This document shows, piece by piece, positions 1-5,214 of a DNA stretch of 8,776 nucleotides. Position numbers and translations under genes: made by a program. Numbering within the stretch: position 1 is the first letter of the stretch; the number at the start of each line of letters is the position of its first letter. The notes beneath the pieces are model-generated. The model saw only the letters and a list, made by a program, of their open reading frames with translations. It ran no database searches and had not been told where the DNA came from. Origin of the DNA: Oribacterium sp. UBA3737 (lineage in GTDB: Bacteria > Bacillota_A > Clostridia > Lachnospirales > Lachnospiraceae); contig DFGZ01000313.1 in assembly GCA_002371295.1 (NCBI GenBank), positions 1 to 8,776 on the forward strand. Direction: 5' to 3'.

Positions 1-180
1 AAGCTTGGCTTTTGTTCTGTCCGTTTATTCTTTACTGCGAATAAATTCGCTTACGATTTGCATCGTTTCTGAAATTCTAATTCTTAGAATCTTCAGGGTC
101 TGTGTATTAATCGATCTTTGATTTTCAAGGTTCTTTTCGCTTGATTTAGAAGAACTGGTGTTCCGCATCTCTCAAGCGCT
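1..180 (-). ncRNA. probable rRNA operon leader (5' part of pre-16S transcript), partial
   Basis: Read on the minus strand, this stretch starts at a strong promoter and holds no plausible gene. It contains AGAACCTTGAAAATC at about 134-120. This resembles the boxA antitermination element of Firmicute rRNA leaders (Bacillus TGTTCTTTGAAAAC; family knowledge). Two small perfect hairpins follow: arms 74-80/84-90 (ATTCTAA/TTAGAAT) and arms 37-42/45-50 (GCGAAT/ATTCGC). Such short stems are common in pre-16S leaders. The 16S gene itself is not in the window and would begin to the left of position 1. The assignment rests on promoter strength, the boxA-like element and the lack of coding sequence. A tRNA operon or another stable RNA leader is the main alternative. 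Confidence 0.6.
120..133 (-). promoter_or_regulatory. boxA-like antitermination element
   Basis: The minus strand reads GAACCTTGAAAATC about 45-60 nt into the predicted leader. This spacing and sequence fit the NusB/NusE-binding boxA of Firmicute rRNA operons, which usually has a CTTTGAAAA core. It is the main reason for calling this an rRNA leader rather than a generic promoter. The match is by eye. Confidence 0.55.
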
Positions 181-185
181 CAGTT

Positions 186-245
186 ATAATATCAACTACC
201 AATCTGATTGTCAAACACTTTTGAGTATTTATTTTAATACAAAAG
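186..245 (-). promoter_or_regulatory. very strong sigma-A promoter with UP-like element (probable rrn promoter)
   Basis: On the minus strand a perfect -35 TTGACA (214-209) is followed by a 17-bp spacer and a -10 TATTAT (191-186). The likely start is near 180, in the ACTGAGCGC region. The DNA just upstream of the -35 (about 215-245) is A/T-rich with A-tracts, as in UP elements of rRNA promoters. This is the closest match to consensus in the window. It points away from the CAP gene, whose terminator lies just upstream. Confidence 0.75.
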
Positions 246-299
246 CAAAAGTCGGAATCAGTCATATCCCGAGTCATAAGTCATCTAAATCATTGAGGA

Positions 300-345
300 A
301 TAAAAAAATAAAAATCAGCCCCTTAGCACATGTTAGGGGGCTGAA
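300..345 (-). terminator. intrinsic terminator of the CAP-protein gene
   Basis: On the minus strand an 11-bp stem (arms 344-334 and 325-315, TCAGCCCCCTA type, one G-U pair) with an 8-nt loop is followed by a T-rich run at 314-302. It lies about 90 nt beyond the CAP gene stop and just upstream of the probable rRNA promoter, so it would insulate that promoter from read-through. Confidence 0.85.
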
Positions 346-435
346 TCATTATCTTTCCGCTGCAAGCGATCCGTTTTTATCAAATGACCTATGGTTCCGG
401 ATATAGTTCATATAAACGCCAAATAGTTTATTAAT

Positions 436-1227
436 TCACTTTCTGTTTCCGAATTCCTGTACCCAATAGTAAACTCCGTTACTCTTGTATACTCCTATTC
501 CTATATCCCTGAAATCCCCAAGTATATTCTTTCTGTGTCCGGCTGAATTCATCCATGTGTTTAAAGCATCTTTTGAAGACATCTGTCCGTAGGCTATATT
601 CTCAGCCGCAATACTATATGAATATCCATTCTCTTTCATCAGAGCAAAGCACCTTGTTCCGTCCGGCCTTATATGGGAATAATTTTTGCTTAACTCCTCG
701 GCTCTTTTCATTGCAACCTTTGAAAGGTCAGCGTCGAGCACAAACGCACTTTTACCTATCCCCGCTCTGTAAGCATTGACCATGGCATACACTTCACCGG
801 AAATCTCTTCATAGCTCTTCCGGTCAGTCTCAGATTCTCCCGACATGCCAAAACCCGCAGCGGTGCCTGCCATGTAGTAGTTGTTTCCATAGCACAGGGG
901 CAATGCCTTTCCAAATCCATTTATAAATGCATCTGCACTCATATTTGAAGTTCCGCCTGTGAAGCAGTTTATCAGAGCTCCATCGCTTCCGAACAGATAC
1001 GGTACTCCGCCTATATATTTCCAGCCTGTCACCATAAGGTTTGTTGCAGGATCAATATAATAAGTCTTATTTGAGTCACTTATCCATCCGGGTTTTACGG
1101 AATATCCATCCTCGGTATAGGTCCAGTTGTTTTGTCCCAGCTGAAGCCAGGTACCGGCATATGCAGATACAGACATCACTAAACATGCTGAAATCACTGC
1201 CGCACAGGTCAAAATGCTTTTCTTCAT
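436..1227 (-). CDS. secreted CAP/SCP-domain protein with N-terminal cell-wall-binding-type repeats
   Basis: This 263-residue protein should be exported and may attach to the cell surface. A lysine-start signal peptide with a hydrophobic core covers residues 1-24, with likely cleavage after SAYA. Residues ~45-85 (GWISDSNKTYY, DPATNLMVTGW, GGVPYLFGSDG) resemble the aromatic/glycine repeats of choline- or glucan-binding surface proteins. After a linker, residues ~142-262 form a CAP domain (cysteine-rich secretory/antigen 5/PR-1). The family's cavity residues are visible: His185 in SHIRPDGT, Glu209 in AENIAYG and His231 in GHRKNIL, then GIGVYKSNGVYYWVQEFG. Bacterial CAP proteins are common in Clostridia (sporulation and surface proteins), but their biochemical role is mostly unsettled. 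The ATG at 1227 has an SD-like GAAAGG upstream. The gene sits in its own promoter-to-terminator unit. Confidence 0.9.
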   Translation of the reverse strand: MKKSILTCAAVISACLVMSVSAYAGTWLQLGQNNWTYTEDGYSVKPGWISDSNKTYYIDPATNLMVTGWKYIGGVPYLFGSDGALINCFTGGTSNMSADAFINGFGKALPLCYGNNYYMAGTAAGFGMSGESETDRKSYEEISGEVYAMVNAYRAGIGKSAFVLDADLSKVAMKRAEELSKNYSHIRPDGTRCFALMKENGYSYSIAAENIAYGQMSSKDALNTWMNSAGHRKNILGDFRDIGIGVYKSNGVYYWVQEFGNRK

Positions 1228-1345
1228 CGTTTACCTTTCAGGGTCATATACACTTTCATTCTGCTCAAGTTCTGTCATGACCCGACATACAATTCAAACT
1301 CAGTAGTATTAATTTTCTGAAGTTTTACTCGGTTTTTAATTTTAA

Positions 1346-1373
1346 AGTATACTATTATGAAAGCATTTTACAA
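1346..1373 (-). promoter_or_regulatory. promoter of the CAP-protein gene
   Basis: On the minus strand TTGTAA (1373-1368), a 16-bp spacer and TATACT (1351-1346) lie directly after the GAPDH terminator. The predicted start near 1340 gives a leader of about 110 nt. Within it an inverted repeat (1277-1283 with 1241-1247, ATGACCC/GGGTCAT) ends right beside the SD at 1239-1234 and could affect ribosome access. The promoter match is moderate. Confidence 0.5.
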
Positions 1374-1375
1374 GT

Positions 1376-1406
1376 TAAAAAGACGGTGCCGTTTCGCAGC
1401 ACCGTC
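1376..1406 (-). terminator. intrinsic terminator of the GAPDH gene
   Basis: On the minus strand an 8-bp GC-rich stem, GACGGTGC/GCACCGTC (1406-1399 and 1389-1382), with a 9-nt loop is followed by TCTTTTTAA. It lies about 70 nt past the GAPDH stop codon and just before the CAP-gene promoter, which makes GAPDH a separate transcription unit. Confidence 0.88.
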
Positions 1407-1474
1407 AATTCTTTTCACTCTTAATATATATGTAAATATTCTTTTATATTATCTATACCATTTGAATAGAAGAT

Positions 1475-2590
1475 TTATTTCTTCTTCTCGTTCTGCTTCT
1501 TGTCAGCATCCTGAACTGCAGGTGAAACCTTTGGCTCTTCCTTCTTTCTGTTCTTCGCAGCAAGGGCTTCTGCCTTTGCATCCTTACGGGCAATATACTG
1601 TAAAAGATTGATGCACTGGTTCGAATATCCCCACTCATTATCGTACCATGCGATCAGCTTTACGAAATTGTCATCAAGCATGATTCCTGCCTTGACATCG
1701 AAGATGCATGTCTGGAAATTTCCTCTGAGGTCTGAAGATACGATCTCATCTGTGTTGTACTCGATGATGTCCTTCATCTCATGACGTGATGCATGTTCGA
1801 TAGCCTCACAGATCTCCTCATAGTTTGTCTTTGTCTTAAGCTCAGCCGTAAGATCCACTACCGATACATCATTTGTCGGTACGCGGAAACTGAGTCCCGT
1901 CATCTTTCCTTTAAGCTCAGGAATTACCATTCCTACCGCCTTTGCAGCACCTGTTGAGGAAGGAATAATGTTGTTGAATACGGAACGTCCCGTTCTCCAG
2001 TCACGGCCTCCGTTAGAGTCTACAGGCTTCTGCTTGGATGTCGATGCATGGATAGTGGACATAAGTGCACGCTCAATTCCGAACTTCTCATTGAGAACCT
2101 TTGCAAGAGGAGCAAGACAGTTTGTTGTACATGAAGCATTGGAAATGATTCTCATCGAAGGATCATAGCTTTCATTGTTAACACCAAATACGAATGTCGG
2201 GAAATCCGGATCTTTACCTGGCGCAGTAAGAATGACCTTCTTTGCGCCGCCCTTAAAGTGCTTCTCACAATCCTCAAGGCGGAGGAACTTGCCTGTTGAT
2301 TCAATTATGTACTCAGCCCCTGTTGATGCCCAGTCAATGTTTGCAGGATCGTCCTCTGAAAATACATGAATCTTCTTCCCATTGATAACGAGTTCCTTAT
2401 CTGTACAGCGGACTCTTCCTCTGAATCTGCCAAATACAGAATCATACTCCATCTGATAAGCCATACGTGCAAGATCCGCATTTCGTAAGTTGATGGCACA
2501 TACCTCGATGTCATTGTCACGCTCTTCAAGAATCCGAAGGATAACTCTTGCGATACGACCGAAACCATTGATACCAACTTTTACTAACAT
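1475..2590 (-). CDS. gap: glyceraldehyde-3-phosphate dehydrogenase (phosphorylating, type I)
   Basis: This enzyme converts glyceraldehyde-3-phosphate, NAD(P)+ and phosphate to 1,3-bisphosphoglycerate in cytoplasmic glycolysis. The Rossmann start GINGFGRIAR is at residues 7-16. The catalytic motif SNASCTTNCLAPL has Cys154, and the base is His181 in STIHASTSKQ. NIIPSSTGAAKAVG is at 207-220 and WYDNEWGYSNQ at 315-325. Two things are unusual. The acidic residue that normally follows the AIN motif and selects NAD (Asp32 in Bacillus numbering) is Leu35, followed by Arg36. The Leu/Asp-Pro pair near Bacillus 187-188 reads Ser192-Asn193. Both suggest relaxed or NADP-directed coenzyme use, by inference. 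At 371 residues it is ~35 longer than usual; the excess is a Lys/Glu/Ala-rich tail after residue ~334. The ATG has a strong AGAGGAG five bases upstream. No glycolytic neighbours are present. Confidence 0.97.
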   Translation of the reverse strand: MLVKVGINGFGRIARVILRILEERDNDIEVCAINLRNADLARMAYQMEYDSVFGRFRGRVRCTDKELVINGKKIHVFSEDDPANIDWASTGAEYIIESTGKFLRLEDCEKHFKGGAKKVILTAPGKDPDFPTFVFGVNNESYDPSMRIISNASCTTNCLAPLAKVLNEKFGIERALMSTIHASTSKQKPVDSNGGRDWRTGRSVFNNIIPSSTGAAKAVGMVIPELKGKMTGLSFRVPTNDVSVVDLTAELKTKTNYEEICEAIEHASRHEMKDIIEYNTDEIVSSDLRGNFQTCIFDVKAGIMLDDNFVKLIAWYDNEWGYSNQCINLLQYIARKDAKAEALAAKNRKKEEPKVSPAVQDADKKQNEKKK

Positions 2591-2707
2591 AATTACTCCT
2601 CTCTGAATGGAAACATCAGCCCGTTTTTTTCTTTTTGTGATGAGCTGACGTCACATGTCAAATTCAACAAAAATCCGACATGACCTTTCGCAAAATCAAC
2701 TACGTGC
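2591..2707 (-). promoter_or_regulatory. structured 5' leader of the GAPDH mRNA, including its SD
   Basis: The ~110-nt leader between the predicted start and the ATG holds two inverted repeats on the minus strand. One is CATGTC/GACATG (2682-2677 with 2659-2654, 17-nt loop). The other is TCAGCTC/GGGCTGA (about 2647-2641 with 2621-2615, purine-rich loop). The ribosome site AGAGGAG lies at 2602-2596. No known riboswitch is recognised. The length and stems could reflect translational control or mRNA stability, but may be incidental. Confidence 0.35.
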
Positions 2708-2736
2708 ATTGTAGCACTATCAATTTTGCATGAAAA
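2708..2736 (-). promoter_or_regulatory. extended -10 promoter of the GAPDH gene
   Basis: On the minus strand TTTTCA (2736-2731), a 17-bp spacer and TACAAT (2713-2708) are seen, with TG one base before the -10 (TGCTACAAT), an extended -10 element. The upstream region to about 2800 is very A/T-rich. The start would be near 2700. Confidence 0.6.
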
Positions 2737-2912
2737 CAAATGATATTTTTCGGACATTTATGATTATTTTTTATCATTATTTATAAATTTTTAACAAACG
2801 GATGGTGTATGTTCGACAAAGCTTGAAATTCTGCCATTTGCAGCGTTTATTGTATACAATTTAATTAAATCGACCGTGGCTTTCTCCATGTTTTTTATTG
2901 TATTTTGTATTC
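2737..2912. other. AT-rich intergenic region with a TTGTATACAA palindrome
   Basis: No convincing gene lies here. It joins the DUF4234-operon terminator to the GAPDH promoter. A 12-bp perfect palindrome, ATTGTATACAAT, sits at 2849-2860. It resembles operators of FadR-subfamily GntR regulators (GTATAC core), but no GntR gene is in the window. A looser repeat, ATGAT...ATCAT, occurs at 2760-2777. The rest is A/T-rich sequence that may act as an upstream element for the GAPDH promoter. Confidence 0.3.
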
Positions 2913-2958
2913 AAAAAAGTGCAGATAACTAAGAGCATTTTCTCTCAGTCATCTGCAC
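2913..2958 (-). terminator. strong intrinsic terminator of the MerR-DUF4234 operon
   Basis: On the minus strand a 17-bp uninterrupted stem (arms 2958-2942 and 2935-2919, starting GTGCAGAT) with two G-U pairs and a 6-nt loop is followed by TTTTTT at 2918-2913. It begins 23 nt after the DUF4234 stop codon. The wobble pairs are G-U only when read on the minus strand, which supports that direction. Confidence 0.93.
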
Positions 2959-2981
2959 TTTATTTACAAATCTATATCTTA

Positions 2982-3353
2982 TCAGATGTTAATCTGAACG
3001 CTTCCGTACGGAGTCAGATCATTGATTTCGGACTGGATGATCGAAAAAGCCAGAAGATCCATGCCAAAAATCGAAAGAAGCAGTAAAAGAACAGCTCTGT
3101 TCTGGTTCTGTCTCCCGCTCTTCATGAAGGTCTCATCAAGCTTGGTTCCTGTGCGGTACATCCAGTAATACTTATATATGCCGCAAGTCACTATCGAAAG
3201 AATAAGGACCATAGCCGCCGATGTGTCATCTCTATGGTCTGTCACCTCATTTATATCCCTTGCAAGGCAATAGTGCCAATACAGCATGAATATTCCGCAT
3301 GTTACAATAGAAAGTAAAATTGAAATAACTATGTCACGTTTGTTTACCTGCAT
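2982..3353 (-). CDS. small DUF4234-type membrane protein with three repeated segments
   Basis: This 123-residue integral membrane protein has three hydrophobic segments at about residues 8-29, 47-66 and 87-106. The first two carry the same SIVTCGI motif (15-21 and 53-59) followed by an aromatic YW and a polar tail. The third is a degenerate copy (LLSIFGMDLLAF, then SEINDL). The pattern matches the DUF4234 family, whose function is unknown. The basic N-terminus (MQVNKRD) suggests a cytoplasmic start. The ATG at 3353 has GAGGGGG about 8 bases upstream, within the 19-bp gap to the MerR gene. The two are therefore almost certainly co-transcribed, and the regulator probably controls this protein. 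A role in envelope or drug stress is only a guess from MerR habits. Confidence 0.8.
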   Translation of the reverse strand: MQVNKRDIVISILLSIVTCGIFMLYWHYCLARDINEVTDHRDDTSAAMVLILSIVTCGIYKYYWMYRTGTKLDETFMKSGRQNQNRAVLLLLLSIFGMDLLAFSIIQSEINDLTPYGSVQINI

Positions 3354-3372
3354 AATATATACCCCCTCTTTT

Positions 3373-4134
3373 TCAGATCTCGCCTATGTCGAATTCAACA
3401 CATACTAAATCTTCTACATCATCTTCTATGCTGCCCATTATCTGATAGATATGGACCTCACCCACGGGATTGTACCCCATCGATTTTATCTCGTCAATGA
3501 TGCCCACAATGTCTCTGTACCTGATCTTGCTTCCTTTCTCATGCTTGCATATAGTCCTGTAATACTTATGGGCCGGGATTTTCTCGGTCTCAGCTTCAAA
3601 TTCTCCGATGGGAATGTTAAAAAGCAGCGCATGTTCCTCAGGCCATACCTCATTTTTCAGATTTTCTTTTCTGACCCTGAAAACAGAATGGGCTATGCCG
3701 CCATTGTCGGCAAGAGAAGTATATATATTACCGAAGCTCTCATTCTTTACGACATAGCAAAATGAGCTGCTCCTTATTCCGATCTCGTACGGCACCTCAT
3801 CTCTTACCATACTGAGAAGCTTGGCAGAATCCAACGCACTGTTGATTCTGGCGTGTATCCACATTTCTTCATTCCTGAGCCTGCGTATAGAATCCTCCAG
3901 CTCCAGAGTGGCATCTTTGATATTATGTTCTTTCATAAGTCTGGAAATGGTCTTCAGCGACATCCCCATTGTGCTGTATTCATGAATCATAACGATCATA
4001 TTCAGGTCATGGTCATTATATTCACGATAATTGTTTTCTTTGTTCCTCACCGGATCGATCAGACCTTTCTTCTCGTAGAAACGAATCATGTCCTTTGAAA
4101 CTCCGGTCATCTGACTGGCCTGATTAATATTCAT
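3373..4134 (-). CDS. MerR-family transcriptional regulator with GyrI-like effector-binding domain
   Basis: With the start at 4134 this is a 253-residue DNA-binding regulator. The MerR winged helix-turn-helix covers residues 1-70 (INQASQMTGVSKDMIRFYEKKGLIDPVR at 3-30, then REYNDHDLNMI). A dimerisation helix follows at ~75-110. Residues ~115-253 resemble the GyrI-like/BmrR effector domain, ending in EVHIYQIMG and a beta-rich tail, so a small hydrophobic or cationic ligand is plausible. No cysteine pattern for metal sensing is seen. Longer starts exist upstream (TTG at 4209, ATG at 4143), but GGGG at 4147-4144 sits 9 bases before the 4134 ATG and would be too close to, or inside, the longer forms. 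A MerR-type operator lies ~125 bp upstream, suggesting autoregulation. It is first in an operon with the DUF4234 gene. Confidence 0.93.
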   Translation of the reverse strand: MNINQASQMTGVSKDMIRFYEKKGLIDPVRNKENNYREYNDHDLNMIVMIHEYSTMGMSLKTISRLMKEHNIKDATLELEDSIRRLRNEEMWIHARINSALDSAKLLSMVRDEVPYEIGIRSSSFCYVVKNESFGNIYTSLADNGGIAHSVFRVRKENLKNEVWPEEHALLFNIPIGEFEAETEKIPAHKYYRTICKHEKGSKIRYRDIVGIIDEIKSMGYNPVGEVHIYQIMGSIEDDVEDLVCVEFDIGEI

Positions 4135-4196
4135 AGCCCACATCCCCTTTATTTTGATGCCATAATACACTCTAATGTTTGTATATTGTACATCTG

Positions 4197-4226
4197 CAAT
4201 CGGGCACAACTGAATTAGTCCGATTG
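4197..4226 (-). repeat. 7-bp inverted repeat in the MerR gene leader
   Basis: Perfect arms CAATCGG (4197-4203) and CCGATTG (4220-4226) with a 16-nt loop lie between the predicted MerR promoter and its start codon. It could be an mRNA hairpin in the leader or a second operator. Nothing distinguishes the two. Confidence 0.35.
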
Positions 4227-4249
4227 TTCATTTTACCCCTCTTACATAT

Positions 4250-4278
4250 ATTTTATATTGACCTTGGAATAGTTCCAA
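4250..4278 (-). promoter_or_regulatory. candidate promoter of the MerR operon overlapping the operator
   Basis: On the minus strand TTGGAA (4278-4273) is followed by 17 bp and TAAAAT (4255-4250). The -35 is one arm of the palindrome at 4263-4279, so a protein bound there would also affect this promoter. A start near 4243 would give a ~110-nt leader. The -35 match is modest (4 of 6). Confidence 0.45.
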
Positions 4279-4288
4279 GCTTTATTAT
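4258..4288 (+). promoter_or_regulatory. MerR-type promoter/operator: palindrome in a 19-bp spacer
   Basis: On the plus strand TTGACC (4258-4263) and TATTAT (4283-4288) are separated by exactly 19 bp, the abnormally long spacer of MerR-activated promoters. Inside lies the perfect palindrome CTTGGAA-TAG-TTCCAAG (4263-4279). This is the arrangement that MerR proteins bind and twist to activate transcription (established for MerR, BmrR and others). The MerR-family gene starts ~125 bp away on the other strand, so it is the natural regulator. The start would be near 4295. Confidence 0.72.
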
Positions 4289-4294
4289 TATATT

Positions 4295-4371
4295 AAGGTA
4301 AAACCCTCAAACAAATATCTATATTCTAACAAAAAGACTCATGGCTCCCCCTAAAGCCATGAGTCTTTTTT
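4295..4371 (+). ncRNA. candidate ~75-nt MerR-controlled small RNA
   Basis: The MerR-type promoter on the plus strand leads straight into a perfect stem-loop with a U run ending at 4371. No ORF with a ribosome site lies between them, and no plus-strand gene follows. The predicted RNA has an unstructured, A-rich 5' half (about 40 nt) and a terminator hairpin, a layout seen in many regulatory RNAs. Alternatives are that the promoter is only an autoregulatory site, that it is a remnant whose efflux-type target gene was lost, or that read-through serves distant antisense transcription. Confidence 0.35.
4331..4371. terminator. bidirectional intrinsic terminator
   Basis: An 11-bp perfect stem, GACTCATGGCT/AGCCATGAGTC (4336-4346 and 4355-4365), with an 8-nt loop is flanked by AAAAA on the left and TTTTTT on the right, so it works on both strands. 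On the plus strand it ends the candidate small RNA. On the minus strand it would stop read-through from the NifX-like gene before the MerR operon. Confidence 0.88.
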
Positions 4372-4577
4372 CCGATTCTCTCACCCCTATGAAAACGGGC
4401 ATGAATGCAGCTCCCTGCCCGATGAACCGGACTTAAAATACATGCAGGTGCAAATGCGTCTCCGCTTTTAAGCCATAACGCAAAAATGAGCCCGCCCCTC
4501 AGACAGACTCATTTAAAATTCAGTATTAATCATCAAATATCAGATCGGCACATGGCGAAACGCTGCCATCGTCAATC
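4372..4577. other. intergenic region downstream of the NifX-like gene
   Basis: No gene is seen. Besides the terminator at 4484-4514, a hairpin with arms CGGGCA (4396-4401) and TGCCCG (4416-4421) is present and lacks a T run on either side. A short plus-strand reading frame from 4341 would begin inside a terminator stem and has no ribosome site. Confidence 0.3.
4482..4514 (-). terminator. probable terminator of the NifX-like gene
   Basis: On the minus strand AAATGAG (4514-4508) pairs with CTCATTT (4490-4484) around a 17-nt loop, continuing into TTTTT. It begins about 65 nt after the stop codon. The stem is short and the loop large, so it may be leaky. The much stronger hairpin at 4331-4371 backs it up. 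Confidence 0.5.
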
Positions 4578-4937
4578 CTATGCAAGACGATATTCATCCA
4601 TCTCACAGCCCACAGCCCACTCACGGCAATTCAGCTCCCCTCCGGCAAACTGTTCAGCCGCCACATCGCAGCTTCCCGACACGCCGTCAAATACTCTGAT
4701 ACCTATTTGTGCGACAGCTACCTGTGCGTCCTCTGTGATGTTACCGCAAACCACCGCGTTAACACCTATCCTGCGCAAAACACCGGCAAGAGCACAATGT
4801 CCCTGCCCATCTGTACTGACAACAGATGAATCTATGATAACATTTTTCTCGATATTATAGAGCTTAAAGAATCTAGTCTTTTCAAAATGCTGAAATACCT
4901 CTTTGTTATCAGGATTGTAAGTAATTGCAAGAATCAT
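4578..4937 (-). CDS. NifX/NifB-type (dinitrogenase FeMo-cofactor biosynthesis domain) small protein
   Basis: This 119-residue single-domain protein matches the FeMo-cofactor-binding family (PF02579/COG1433), an RNase-H-like fold that carries metal clusters. The N-terminal motif HFEKTRFFKLYNIE (17-30) corresponds to the usual HFG-C--F-IYD element, with Glu in place of Gly. GHCALAGVLRRIGVNAVVCG (46-65) and DAQVAVAQIGIRVFDG (70-85) are the characteristic core. Cys48, Cys90, Cys104 and Cys111 are possible ligands. No nitrogenase gene is nearby, and such stand-alone copies are common in anaerobes without nitrogen fixation; their function is unknown. The start at 4937 is chosen because GAGGGG lies 8 bases upstream. 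A TTG start at 4961 would place that site inside the gene. Confidence 0.85.
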   Translation of the reverse strand: MILAITYNPDNKEVFQHFEKTRFFKLYNIEKNVIIDSSVVSTDGQGHCALAGVLRRIGVNAVVCGNITEDAQVAVAQIGIRVFDGVSGSCDVAAEQFAGGELNCREWAVGCEMDEYRLA

Positions 4938-5063
4938 AGTTTCATCCCCTCTTCTATTCAATTTTCTATACTTTGCCTCAAAAATGAGGACTTATATCGA
5001 CCATACGTTTTAAGACAATTCAAAGAACAGTCTTACTGCCCACTTCAGCCGAATGATAAATCA

Positions 5064-5092
5064 ATTATAATTTTTCTTTATAAGGATTACAA
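5064..5092 (-). promoter_or_regulatory. promoter of the NifX-like gene
   Basis: On the minus strand TTGTAA (5092-5087), a 17-bp spacer and a perfect TATAAT (5069-5064) are seen. The start near 5057 gives a ~120-nt leader, which contains a small CCTCA/TGAGG hairpin at about 4977-4990. The promoter begins right after the T run of the 5104-5143 terminator, so this is an independent unit. Confidence 0.68.
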
Positions 5093-5103
5093 GGCATGTA
5101 CAA

Positions 5104-5143
5104 AAAATAGCGTGTAGAAAACGAGTTTTCATCTTCTACACGC
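5104..5143 (-). terminator. intrinsic terminator of a short minus-strand transcript
   Basis: On the minus strand a perfect 10-bp stem, GCGTGTAGAA/TTCTACACGC (5143-5134 and 5119-5110), is followed by TATTTTTTG. A smaller alternative stem, GAAAAC/GTTTTC (5117-5130), shares part of it. It lies ~280 nt beyond the ROK gene stop and after that gene's own hairpin, so it seems to end something else. Confidence 0.8.
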
Positions 5144-5208
5144 ATAAGCCAATGTTTCACGCTTTGAACTTTGTGCCCATAAGCTACTTACTATATATTC
5201 TTCCCACC
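5104..5208 (-). ncRNA. candidate ~105-nt small RNA
   Basis: A promoter-like pair on the minus strand (TTGCTT 5243-5238, 17 bp, TATCAT 5220-5215) and a strong terminator at 5143-5104 bracket about 105 nt with no gene. Inside, CTTATG occurs twice (GCTTATGGGC near 5184 and GGCTTATGCG near 5148), and the body is less A/T-rich than the flanking DNA. A 7-codon frame beginning ATGGGCACA exists but lacks a good ribosome site. I do not recognise the RNA family. The weak -35 is the main doubt; it could instead be a processed 3' fragment of ROK read-through. Confidence 0.45.
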
Positions 5209-5214
5209 ACCATC

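Noticed and set aside
158..406. Plus-strand 82-codon reading frame at the left end
   Set aside because: It runs across the CAP-gene terminator and the strong minus-strand promoter, lacks a ribosome site and has no recognisable protein features.
2898..3086. Plus-strand 62-codon reading frame over the terminator and the DUF4234 3' end
   Set aside because: It spans a strong minus-strand terminator and the antisense of a real gene.
4341..4436. 31-codon plus-strand frame starting ATGGCTCCC downstream of the MerR-type promoter
   Set aside because: The start lies inside the terminator stem, there is no ribosome site, and transcription should stop at 4371 before most of it is made.
4486..4860. Plus-strand 124-codon reading frame opposite the NifX-like gene
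   Set aside because: It is antisense to a clear domain match, has low-complexity Ser/Thr/Pro composition and no SD.
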